From: Corinectria fuckeliana
Lineage: Eukaryota > Ascomycota > Sordariomycetes > Hypocreales > Nectriaceae
NCBI GenBank assembly: GCA_019137255.1
Contig: WPDH01000074.1
Span: 620,001-684,000, forward strand
Reading direction: 5' to 3'
DNA: 64,000 bases
Of the stretch, positions 22,943-34,361 are shown piece after piece. Positions within the stretch are counted from its first letter, which is position 1. Each line of letters opens with the position of its first letter. The notes below the pieces were generated by a model. The model ran no database searches. It had not been told where the DNA came from and worked only from the letters and a program-made list of their open reading frames with translations. The position numbers and the translations under genes were made by a program.

Positions 22943-25621
22943 CGATTTGGAGGATTCACGACGGGACAAGTCAACGACTAATGAGGGTTCTTCCACATCA
23001 GCAAGGAGTCACTGGGAGACGGAATTAGCGCGAACGGTGCCAGGTTTATGGAGCCCTGGATGGGCTGGCGCTTTTGGAATTCACTCTGCATACGGCATCA
23101 TCCCACGGATATAGGCTCATGATACCGGGCGCTACATTTTCAAGGAATCGGATCGTTTGCCTAAAAGAAATCCTTCGAAATGGGTACGGAAATGGTCTGC
23201 ACGAAGCTAGAAAACGGCGGTTGTGGCACTGGGATATGGCATTAGCCTTATTTCCAACGCATCCTTTCGCATGCATATAAAATTGGCTTGGTAGTCTTTA
23301 TGGGATAGTGAGATAGGTAACATGAACCAAAAAAAAGGGACTGCGAAGGAGTAAGGAATGAAGGAAGAACATGGATTAAATGACAACCCTGACTAGATGG
23401 TGACTGGGGAATTTCCCTTCCTCTTTGATTTACATGCGCGACGAAAGCAAGGAATGAGGCAGCCTGCTGTTCCCAAGCGGTCTGCATGATCTCGAGACCG
23501 AGCCACTTTGTCATATGTGACAAAAACGTAGGTCTACGCACAATCCTGGACAAGGTTGCATAGGGCCACGGCTATGGAAGGAGACAACACTTCCCCTTTG
23601 CTCTTTTCTCGTTGCTGTCGTCTGGCGGGGAGATTCTCGCGAACTGCTGTGAGATGCTTCAAGGCCCATTGGCCAATTGTCAGCGATCGCCACGATGACG
23701 AGATGGCTCGGTGCCGTGACACATCAGGGTTGCTGATAGGGCTGATTATGACTGACATCCCTTTTCAGCCGAGAGCACGCACTACAGCAAAGTACCATGG
23801 CCTGTCCGTTAGCCATAGCGAGCGGCGCACCGAGGCACAATTCCGAGGGCATGGAGCGGATGGCGCCACAAGCACAGCACCGTAGTGTGGGTTGTCAAGG
23901 CCACCACCCACTGAGGGTGGCAGAGATACAAGGGCGTGACGAGAGGGAAAAGGGGGAAACCCCGGCGAACAAGTAGTCTAGTAGGTACCTAGGCCTACCT
24001 AGATTGTTTACTAGAACGGCCAAGCCGGGTTTACAAAGTCCGCGCGCTGGTGTGCGCTGGATGATCAGTCTTGCTGGTCGTCCGCGTTATTGTTTCTGTC
24101 CTCGGGGATCGAATTCTCGCCTTGATTGAAATCAGAGGTCTGCTATTCGCCAGTCCCGGAGGTGGAGAGGTCCACTTGGTTGAATCTAGTTCCCCCTGTT
24201 CTTGGCGAGGCGGGAGGCGTTCCCACTGGGACAAGCTGCGCTGTTAGTCAGAGGTTCTAGAAGAGGACCCCTTTGCGTGTGGTACATCAACCTCACTCAA
24301 AGTCTGCCGTGGTAGAAGTATCGACAGCCCTGCGCTGGGGTGATGTGGGGCTTATACCGCGCCTGATCCTCTGCACACTCAAAGGAGTACTGCATGGTAT
24401 AAGAATCAACACTAGAGGACGATTGCTGTAATTTTCAGACGGTTCGTATGATGTGAAATCCTCAATGAGCAGTGCGCAGCTGGTTACTAGGCCTATGTAG
24501 TTAGATTGTCCCTTACTGAATATTCGTATAGCTGTCGAGATTACGAACCGAGAACCCCATCCACGGTGCAAATGTAGTCGGAGCTACGCATATCTCCGAC
24601 GATATCCGGAGGCGGCTTTGCAGCACTTAGTTAAATGCATCTTCGTACGCTATCCCGGCAGCATGTTCCGTACATAGAGAAGAACATGTGCGCCGTCAGT
24701 TCCACAGAAACAAGTGCCATCCTTGCCACCCTGACGCCACCAAATATTTGACAAGTCTTCTAGTGCCTTGGACGAGTCTCTCACTGTGAGAAAATCCTAA
24801 GGGCCATTAGTGGCAGGTTTACCTGTGCCCACGGAAAGCGAGTTCGGCAACGTTCTAGAACAACTTGAGTTACTCATCGACCGGGTTGAGTCCTCCGTGG
24901 GTAATGACACTTCGAAGGCCAACCACTTAGATCCTCCCAGGTTTTCTAGAGAATATCATGGGTAAGATTGTATTCTGTGATGCGGATCACCTGGGGTACC
25001 GATAATATCTACCACGGAAAATATACGCATTAGGACGATATTACGAAGGAGGCATAGCGAGCGTTTGCATATCGATCTATAATCCAGATTTCGGTTTAAT
25101 TGCTAAGCCTAATAATATCCTTATCTCAGGGTTTAACTTTAGCTGTATATCGTAAGCAAATAATTATATCCTTCCCACTAGATTCCCATATAAAGATTTG
25201 CAAAAGAGGGGCGAAATTAAGATTTTGAGAAGCCGACTCTGGCAAGTCAAGACGGCAATACTATATTTTGAAAGGAGTTAGGAGAGTCTAGATTACGGTA
25301 TTATGTAAGGGTACGGCTAAGCTGAGGGCTCGCCGAGGGCTCGCTGAGAGCTCCCTTATAACCTGTTGTGCGGCACGATTAAGTGACGCAGCTTACTCGA
25401 ATCGTTTGATCTTTTTGGCCTTACAGCTAGGACTTTCTATTGAAGGTTGGGCATGCCGCCCCAACTCTTACATATTAGTACATCCCCCCCATGCTCATCC
25501 TCTCTTGACTTTGTTTTCCCTTCCAATCGTCCGCGCTGCCGACAACATTCGCTACCCACCACTCGTTATCCAACATCAACAACATCATCTCACTCGTCAT
25601 CATAGTCACCCACTCTCCACC
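22943..25621. other. Gene-free region turning AT-rich
   Basis: The first part is ordinary intergenic sequence; a TAGGTACCTAGG motif is at 23982-23993. From about 24,950 to 25,320 the DNA becomes AT-rich: I counted 38 G or C in 25081-25200, which is 32%. This island adjoins the RIP-like pseudogene. No coding region is supportable. Confidence 0.5.
23982..23993. repeat. TAGGTACCTAGG dispersed motif, inverted copy
   Basis: Reverse complement of the first 12 bases of the motif at 12267, with CCTACCTAG following. Confidence 0.65.
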
Positions 25622-27149
25622 ATGGGCGCAGCCGACTAGGTGTAGGCGGTTTGCGATATCTTCGGCCTGGTTATTGCAGTTCTAGTCACAGTTTCGAAGC
25701 CCGGCCAGCCGTGGGTCCGACTAGGGCTACGATTAGACGAGCTCGAGGAGACATTTTTCAACTTCAGAAATCGCTTCTACTAGAACGATACTGGCATAGG
25801 GACTCAAAGCTTCATGGGACGCCAACAAAGCTTGTGAGTGATTACAACTTCAGTTCATGCCTAGCTACATTCTGACTTTCGCCTCCTCCAGCAAGACAGT
25901 TGGAACTCGCCATCAATAATGATAGAGCAGTTAGGGCATTAGGGCATTAGGGTGCTAAAGTGTTATGGAGTTTGGGCGTTATGCGAATATCTCATTGCGC
26001 CCTTGGTCTCGCCTTGCCCAGTGGCTGATGAATCTCATAGGGTGCGGGTAGCTGACCAGCCGGGCACATTCAGTGAATTTCAAGAAGTGCGGGAAGTATA
26101 GAATGAACTGGCCCAAGCTGATCATGGGAAGAGGGTCTCCCGTTACCATTTTCCCGTCGGGTCCCTCCACGTCCCATTTCCTCTTCTCCATGCCAAAGAA
26201 TACAATGACTGCAGCCATTGCAAGATTGAGGAGTATCGGATCATATGGGCATTTCATGAGGAACCGCTGTACCATTTGGGTCCAGGAGGCAGTTATTCGC
26301 AGGACGGACAGGAGGGGCCAGTACAGCCGTCGAAACTTCATCCCCTCCACAGCCACAAATTTTAACGATGGCCGAGTGCCTCCCAGGGAGCCACGGCATC
26401 AAATAACGTTGTGGTAGGTACTAGCTTCAGAAACGTCTTCTCCTGGAACAGCATCAACAATGCGCTCTTGGTCTTGGAATTCTCGCGTCTCGTTGAGCGC
26501 CTACGCGCTACCTTTACCTCTTCGGACAAACTGCTAACTCGACGGACAGGGCGGGCTCTAATATGGGATTTCGCGCGGAATGTCGTCGAGGTGCAAGAGG
26601 GCAAGAATGGAGATCGCTGGGAGAAGAAAGTTAGCGACTTTGCAGAGAGCTTGCAAGAGGTTATTCGCAAAGGGTGGCTCAACATACTGGATCAAGCACG
26701 AGACCATGAAGACGGAGGCATAGAAACCATGTACAACAATGGGAAGTCGGAACCTGATTTTGGTCATGTATAACTGCTTCGTGGAGAAACTGGAGAAGGC
26801 GCGCTTATTATGCCGAGTTGTTGTCGAGAGGATTGAAGAAGAGGGTCGATCATTCCTGGCGCTTTATTCTTAGCTGTTGGAGCCGTCGTCGGACATGGTC
26901 GGCGAGGACATGTAGAGTGAAGGTGACCCGGAAGCCTGTTGGCTGGAGTTGAGAAATGAACTTGAAGTCTGCGATTCAAGTGGAGCTTGAGGTTCAGAAG
27001 AGAACGACCTCGAGGGTACACCACGCGCGAGCGAGGAGGACGACGAAACGCAAGATAGTTTGCTATCCGAAGTGCCAGAAGAAGAGCTAGCTAGCGCTCA
27101 GGCTGGGACGAAACACAGTGATATAGGATGTGCTCATACTTTCCTGTAG
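25622..27149 (+). pseudogene. RIP-like decayed gene, function not recognised
   Basis: A coding-like plus-strand track starts at an ATG in good context (CTCCACCATGGG). It is broken by TAG at 25637, 25643, 25781, 26099, 26871 and 26913, TAA at 26363 and TGA at 26988, plus frame changes near 25940 and 26771. Each stop is explained by one C-to-T change, CAG to TAG, CAA to TAA or CGA to TGA. Between stops the frame reads as ordinary protein: a hydrophobic N-terminal segment, a middle part with charged helices (residues from about 26411 to 26770) and an acidic Glu/Ser-rich tail. A likely intron begins at 25834 (GTGAGT). I recognise no family. Long open frames on the other strand here (25979-26767) are mirror images of this track. 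Confidence 0.6.
25931..25952. repeat. Three TTAGGG units at 9-bp spacing
   Basis: TTAGGGCA is repeated inside the pseudogene, giving a 9-bp tandem duplication that coincides with one frame change. It resembles the telomere unit by chance; there is no array. Confidence 0.6.
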
Positions 27150-29696
27150 CTCTTATAATATGCAATAAGAAACTATCTAATGAGCGGAGAGAAGGGGGGC
27201 GTCCAAAGGTGTCATTTACAAGGCTGCTCTCGCCCACATCAATGCTATCCAACCGGTTTACACGCCACCTATATCATATAGAAGGGAGGAGACTAACTGT
27301 GGGAGATGGTTATTTGTATTACTACCAGCCTAAGTCGATATATTCTCAATAGATGGAGGCAGCATAGTAGAAGGTGTATATAGCTACTATGATGGGGCAA
27401 ATTGGCCCCTTGGTGTTGTAGTTGGCTTTAGCTTCCCCAAGTTACTTACAGGCACGACTGCCGCCCTCTAAGGATGGACGGTATGACTTTTTATCTTCTG
27501 AAAATTCGATTGCTTGTTTTGCCTGCATTTCTTGCTCACTTGACTTCTCCTTGTTGATCAGCTTGATCAAGCTGACCTTGACCCCTATGAGCTAATTCTA
27601 GCAGCTAAGCTCAAGTTGCACCTTTCCTATCCATCTTGCTAGCCAGCAAAAAGCACACATTTTGTTGCTGGGCTGTAGTCCACTGAATGCGCTCGTCACC
27701 ATCAAACTACTTGTACATGCAAGTGCTATACCTAGTACCTAAAAGTAGCACTGACAAGTACTAAGAAAGAACCTTCTCTCTATACCTTAGCTTTCTTACA
27801 GTCTCTTGGTCTGTATTGATCGAACTTGGGGTCATTATACAGTCGGCGAATTCCTTCCAAGACTACAGCAAAATATCATGAGGTAATGATATAGTTAATG
27901 AACCAATATTTGACAGATACGATGTAGTAGTTGGGCGGGGCTGCCGGGGTGAACAAGGAAGTTCGCATGACGCCACAGGTGACTCCGCAGGCGACTCCGC
28001 AGGCAACCCCCCCAGATTTGAGCTTCAATATCCATCGCAACAGCTACCAATTGCTTGATTACCAATACCCATCAGAATGCAACACTAACACCACCACTAT
28101 GTACTATACACTCTGTCTACATGAGTGATGGCGCGACGCAACGTGCTAGAGATCAGCAGCTAAGACGCAAGGCAAGTCAGACGGGCAAAACCAGCAAGGA
28201 AATTTCAACACCCAGCGTCAGCCCATGCATCCATCCTTGGCAATCCCTGACGACCGGTACCGCACGTTTTCCCCTCCTCTTGACTCCTGCGAATATCACT
28301 AGAAGGTTCCGGTAGGTGCTTTCTCCGCGGAGAGCGCATAATTATCTAGTAAGTAGGTGTGTGGGGTCGTGGATGCTTCTGCTTCCCTGGGCGGTCGGGG
28401 AAAACGGGGGATCCGGGTCGTCGCCGACAAGTTCCCAGCGTCCGGCCACGGACCGGCCTGTTGCTCCGGTCGAGGAACGAAGGAGTCGAAGAGGAGGTGG
28501 GCCGGTCTCGGGCAATTGAATAGACTCGGTTCTGAATGGGGTTGTGGGGGTCTCTGCGGCGGGCTAAAAAGGAACCTGGAAGCCTCTAAACAACCCCGTT
28601 TTACATGTACCGTCGTCGGCTGCGCGGCCACGCCTTGCGAACAACGAGGAGCGGAGCCCCGGATGCAATGTGCCCCGCCCGGCCTGACACAGTGTGAGGA
28701 GCACTGTCGCGTCGAGCTGACCATCTTCACTCTTCACCGACAACTGCCAACACCAAGTGAACTGCCGAACTCCGTGCTGACTCCAGCAAGCGGGTGAAGA
28801 AAAACACCGCACACCAAAAGAGGTGACAAAATCACCTCGCCACTTTTGCAGGGGAAACACCCGATAGCCGATTAACTATTTTATTCACCTTAAACCCATC
28901 TAGAGCAAAATAATATCTAATAAATCTCTTTAAAATGTCTAAAAGTATCTCTTAGGTAGAGAAAGTCTAAGAGTATTTTTTCAAATTCTATTAAAATATT
29001 ATCGAGTTTTATACGCTATTATGCAAGGTTGCTTCTTTATAGTGCGCGGAGTTTTCTTTCACCCGCTTGTCCAGGCACCCGGACATGGTAGAATGCACCA
29101 GCGGTACAGTGCGGGGGACCAGAGCCACACCGTCGCCCGACGTAATTGGTGCAGCGACCCACCCTCCCAAGGCCCCAAAGCGTGCTGCCTGTCAATCGAA
29201 GGGCGCACACTTGACATTCTGGCACGCACGAGACCCCCCAGCGAGTGACCAGCGAGTGGCCCCAGTGGATGAACCCCCCTAGAGAAGAGAAAGGCCACTA
29301 CAGAAGAACTTCTGGTGTGGCTGGACGCAGCGGGCTTGCGGCGCTTGCTGAGAATCAATCCATGACTCTCTGCCTCCCCAGTTCAACGCCGAATCTTACT
29401 ACTTACTGCTCACAGAACCGTCGGGGGCTCTGAACAAAACTGAGCAAGGTTCCGCGTCTGGCTGGCTCGCTTCCTCCCCTTTTATCCTTCATCTTCTGTC
29501 AACTGGTCTCGGCTCGAAAGGCGTCAGGCACTTGATTACTTTTGATTACACACACAGGCCAAGTGGGACAACCTGCAAAGGCGGGTGCTTGTCATCTCGA
29601 CGCCCTTGACGCCCTCCACACTCACTCACTTGCTGCTCTCGTCGAGCCATCAATGAGACCTGCGCCTTTCGCTTGATTGCCGCATCCACCGCAACC
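27150..29696. other. Gene-free region with AT-rich islands
   Basis: No gene is supportable. An imperfect 12-bp repeat (GACTCCGCAGGC core) lies at 27968-28008. An AT-rich island at 28861-29040 has 49 G or C in 180 bases by my count, 27%, against much higher values in the flanking genes. The last 250 bases are the likely promoter and leader of the homeobox gene. Confidence 0.5.
28861..29040. other. AT-rich island, 27% GC
   Basis: My count is 49 G or C in 180 bases. Such islands in these fungi are usually RIP-mutated repeat remnants, but no transposon motif is legible in this one. Confidence 0.5.
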
Positions 29697-32600
29697 ATGA
29701 CCAGCATCTCTGAGATGGAAGAGTTTGTCGACTGGGACAAGGCCGGCGATGCCTTGGGTGGCGCCTTTCAAGAGGAATCCACCTTTGGCGACTTGACATC
29801 CCCCTCAGTCTCCAACAACATCGACAACAACAACAACAACAACAACAACGACGACATTGACCTCGTCCTGGCAAACGTCAACGAGGACGACTTCAGCTTC
29901 TGCGCCCTTCAGCACTTCTCCGAGAACAACTTCGCCTTGCCCGATGAGCCTGTTGCTCCTGTCGACACCATGGACTTCACCCCCGCCCTTGCCTGGGACT
30001 TTCCAGCCGTGCCCTGCACCAATTGCGCCCTCGGCGGCTTCTCGTGCAAGACTATTAGGGAGGGCCAGTACAATGGCTACTGCACCAGCTGCGTTGCTTT
30101 GAATGTCGACTGCAGCTTTGGTGTTGCCGTTGGACTCGGCCACCCCGAGCACACGAGCACACCCGTCTACCCGATCTCGGCATCGGGCTTCCAGCTAAAC
30201 ATGCCTCTTTCCGAAGACGACCACATCGACTCTCTCAGGTCGTCCCGGAACGCCTCTGCAACCGACTTGGCCAATCTGCCCGAAGCCTTATCCAAGACGG
30301 CGGCCCCTCCCAAGATCGGTGCTCGATTCTCCAGAGAGTCTGTCCGCATCCTGAAGAACTGGCTCTCCACCCACAACAGACACCCCTATCCTAGCGACGA
30401 GGAGAAGGAAATGCTCCAGCGGCAGACTGGTCTGAACAAGACCCAGATCACCAATTGGCTTGCCAACGCTCGTCGCCGTGGTAAAGTCCAGGGACAAGCT
30501 CCTCGTTCGACGTCCCCGCACTTCAACACTTGGTCCGGGCCTATCGATATTCCTCAGCGCCGAGGCACTCCCGCCCTCGAAGCCATGAACCCACTTCAGC
30601 GTTGGGAGCATTCGCCCCCAGAGAACGAACCCGCTTCCATCACGGCCATTTCCAGGGCCGTCACCGCCTCCTCGTCTGGCATGTCATCAGGGCTGAATAG
30701 CCCTTTCGGCTTCAGCTATACCGACGATGGCTCAGGCAGATCTCTCTGCAACCAGTCGTCTGCCAGCAGTTTGGGAACCTCCCACTCCAGCAATGGATCC
30801 TTTGGCTCGGCCTACTCACACGGGTCGCGCAACTCCTTTAGCTCTTTCGGCTCAACCCACTTCAATGGCGGAGGTCGTCGCCGCCGGCGTAGAAGGGCGG
30901 GTGCGAAGCCGGCTAATGAGAGTGTCACGGCCTTGTCAGCTCCTCTCAAGACTTTCCAGTGTACATTCTGTACCGAAACCTTCAGAACAAAGCATGACTG
31001 GCAACGTCATGAAAAGTCGTTGCATCTGTCTCTCGAGAGATGGGTCTGCTCTCCCCACGGGCCCCGCGCCGTGAACCCAGAGAACGGCCAACTCTCTTGT
31101 GCGTTCTGCGGTTTGGCCAACCCAGATGATGCTCACATTGAGGGTCACAACCACTCGGCGTGTCAAGAGCGCACATCCGAAGAAAGGACTTTCTATCGAA
31201 AGGACCACCTCAACCAACACCTGCGTCTGGTTCACAACATTAAGTTCCTGGACTGGTCTATGAAATCCTGGAAGGTTGCGACCCCCGAGATCCGGTCCCG
31301 GTGTGGTTTCTGTGGTATCGTGATGGATACTTGGACCATAAGAGTCGATCACCTGGCGGAGCATTTCAAGACTGGTTATTCCATGGCTGACTGGAAGGGT
31401 GACTGGGGTTTTGAAGTCCCTGTGCTCGACATGGTCGAGAATTCTATCCCTCCTTGTATGAGACCTCTGAAGTATCCTGTAGACCAGCTTAAAGCGTCTA
31501 ACTTTTGAATAGATCTCATTCATTATGAACGAACCTCCCCATTGCCATATGTAGCAAACCACTCTCCGCCCGAATCACCCCGAAACGCCTACGAGCTGAT
31601 CAAGCTCGAGTTGGCCGCCTACATGACCAACCACGACGACCAACATGGACGACTACCGACCGATGCCGAACTGATGGTGGAAGGATGCCGTATTATTTTC
31701 GCGAGCGAATTGTTGTCACTCCAGGGCGTTGCTACGCTACCTTCCTGGCTCCGTGATATCATCATGAGCTCCGACACACTGGCCCAAAAGGCGCGGTTCG
31801 GTCCCCTTCGTGGTGCAGCCGAAAACAGACTGGCGTCGCTCAAGATTAACGGCAAGGACAATTTGTTCGAGGAGTGCCCCATGGAGGTGCAGCTTCAAGA
31901 ATTCTGCAGGGCAAAGAAGATGCTGGGCCTAACAATGATGGACGACGAGCTCCAAGAGGAAGCCTGCCGCATCGTTGCCCGCGTCGAGGAGGTTTCGACG
32001 CACCCATCCGACGCCATCGCCAACTGGCTGTTGCGCTTGGTCAAATCCTCGACGCACTGGCTGGCGCCATTCCGGCGTCGGGCCCATCTCCCACGGACTG
32101 AGGACGTCAAGAACAAGGCTTGCCGATCGACTGATCCGACGCTGATCGACTCTACCATTCTCAGCTACTCTCGGCTCGAGCAGGAGCTGGGAGAGTATCT
32201 CGATGCCCAGCGATCCCAGGGACTGGAGCCCTCGGACGAGGATTTGCAGAGAGAAGCGCGCGTCATTATTTACGAGTTCGATGATGGCTGGAACCAGACC
32301 GCCGCCGACAGTGCCGGCTGGTTGGAAGGCTTCAGGGGCCGACACCCTATTGCGAAAGCTACGACAACATCTGATAGCTCACCGACGCTCTCACTACAGC
32401 CGAGTAACCCGTCGGTGCTGACCGGGACACCCCTCACCAAAGCCACCACGAAGTCGTCGGAGTGTTTTATGAAAGGTGCCAAGACTCCTGACGATATCTC
32501 ATGCTCGCTCCAGCCTGGGCCCTTCTTCCTGAACGATGCCAACTGCTACCGACGACTAGCAAAGGAGCTGGCAAGGTGGGTGTCATCGACAATGTCGCCA

Positions 32601-33435
32601 AACAATCCCAACCAACACGTACCGACCGATGCCGAACTGCAACACCAGGCTCGCTGGATCCTGTACGATGAGTAAGTGATGCCGTCCGAAGTTTACCAAA
32701 TTAAAGATGATGCACTAACAAGCATATAGCGACGATCCATGGAACCAAACTGCCGCGGACAACATTGAGTGGCTCTTGAGGTTCAAGCGACATGTCGGCA
32801 TCCTGAAGGAAGACGGACCCGGCCTCCCAGAAGGAAGCGCCTGGGCACTTAAGCAAGGCGGTACTGGATTCGCACCCCCTTACGCCTACCCGAAGGCCCT
32901 AGAGCCGTTCCACGAGAACGTCCAGGTGCCGATGAACAGCGGAGCCAAATCTTTCCCGGCAGGCCAGTCCGTTGCAAACGGCTACCTCGAGAACTTGACG
33001 TCTCAGTATGAACGCCCAGCCATGGTGTTTTGCTCTCGCGAGCTGGAACGCGGCCTCATGGATTTTGTGGAGAAGCACGTCGCGAAGACGGGACGGATGC
33101 CGACGGATGCCATGATGCAGAACCGGGGTCGGCAGATTCTAGACTCGAACACCACCGCAGCCGACGACACGGCGTTGCTGGGCAAGTTCAAGGAGATGAT
33201 GGCCGAGAAGCTACCGCGAGCCAACCAAGCCGACGAGACCACCAACGCGGCGCCCGCGATGCCCAGCAACATGGACGTGAACATCTCGGACGAGGACATC
33301 AACAGCATCCTGCAAGACATGAATTTCGAATTCGACCCCCAGGACTTTGGAGGGGCGTCGTTGATGGGGATGGGGATGGAGGGCGTGGACGACGTGGGCG
33401 GTGTAAGCCTCAGCACTAACGGCTTCAGAGACTAG
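29697..33435 (+). CDS. KN homeobox / C2H2 transcription factor with Zn2Cys6-like cluster
   Basis: Three exons, 29697-31455, 31513-32671 and 32730-33435, give 1207 residues. An Asn run (about 45-55) is followed by six cysteines at 107-141 spaced C-x2-C-x6-C-x11-C-x2-C-x6-C, the spacing of a fungal Zn2Cys6 cluster but without its basic loop. A TALE/KN homeodomain lies at about 209-262 and includes the core ITNWLANARRR. A Ser-rich linker leads to an Arg run and C2H2-type fingers between about 422 and 560 (CTFC..H..H, CAFC, CGFC..H..H). After intron 1, five degenerate repeats of about 55 residues fill 612-1135. The first junction restores PPYLIHYERTSPLPY, matching homologues. The family is fungal; known members are predicted nuclear regulators. 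Without the introns this looks like three separate frames. Confidence 0.88.
29820..29853. repeat. AAC repeat encoding poly-Asn
   Basis: A run of AAC codons with one GAC encodes Asn residues near the N-terminus of the homeobox protein. It is in frame, so length change is tolerated. Confidence 0.85.
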
Positions 33436-34361
33436 GGACCGCTTTACGCGATCCAGGAGGTGCATTAGCAGCGGGCGTATACGCAGGAGGGCTGGAAGGA
33501 CTGCGACGATGGGCAGATTTCTTTACATTATACTTGGCATGCGAGATGCAGATGATGGCGACGGATGGATGATTGTATTCGAGTTTAGAGATACCATGGA
33601 ATAAACGGCTTTGGCTGGGGAAACTGGGGGTTTTATTTATTTATAAACACAACGGTGGGAAAACCGCACACTACTCTATCTACCTAATAGACTTAACCGA
33701 TGGTATTCTTGCCACCGCGGGATGTACGCGAAGAACTACTACTTAAGTATGCCTGCATGCACGTAATTTGTATGTCAGGTATGAGGTATGTACCTATATC
33801 TGTATGTAAGTACGGAGTATGTATCTACTGCATCCCGCAGCAATCAACGGCCCCGTGCGGCGTGGAGACTTCATGTCACCTCGCAATCCCGTTTCCCACA
33901 GGGATTCACATAACAGGGACCCCCGTGGGCAACTTCACAATCGGGATTGCGCGTTGCGACCTGTTTTCCAATTGTTCACGGCGTGGCCCTTTTCTTTGCT
34001 TTCTTTCTTCTTCCTTCCTGCTGTACGACGGTGGCTCATCTGCCGTCCCAAAGGGGCGCCCCGTCATCCAGGACCCCGAACCAAGATTCCAGGTCCTTTT
34101 TTTCCTTTTTTTTGGTTTCCCCAAGAGCAGCAAGCAAGCGCGCCAACAAAAGAGGAACAAGCGAAGCGTGGCTCCGCCCATCGAAGAAAGCAGCCGCTCG
34201 ACATTTGCGCTGAGGGGGAAAAGGGAAAAGAAGGCCGGAAAGGACGGGCCCAGAGGTCGAAAGATCGTGTGTCTGTCTGCCTTTCCCTGCTTGGTAGCGG
34301 CCCGGCAATTGAAGCGGCGCTATCGCCGACTAATCGTACGCTTTCGTGCGGGCTTCACACA
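33436..34361. other. Intergenic region and leader of the FlbE-like gene
   Basis: A GTACGGAGTAT motif is at 33810-33820. The frame leading into the FlbE-like gene stays open from 33819, but the extension is Lys-rich and unlike the family, so it is taken as leader. No separate gene is supportable. Confidence 0.5.

Noticed and set aside
25931..25952. Interstitial telomere repeat
   Set aside because: Only three TTAGGG units at 9-bp spacing inside decayed coding sequence.
25979..26767. Membrane-like minus-strand proteins in the pseudogene
   Set aside because: Hydrophobic readings are the reverse complement of charged helices. The plus-strand frame keeps one register across most of the span and explains every stop as C to T.
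33819..34361. N-terminal extension of the FlbE-like protein
   Set aside because: Homologues begin at MPTYL; the upstream part is Lys-rich and lacks conservation features.
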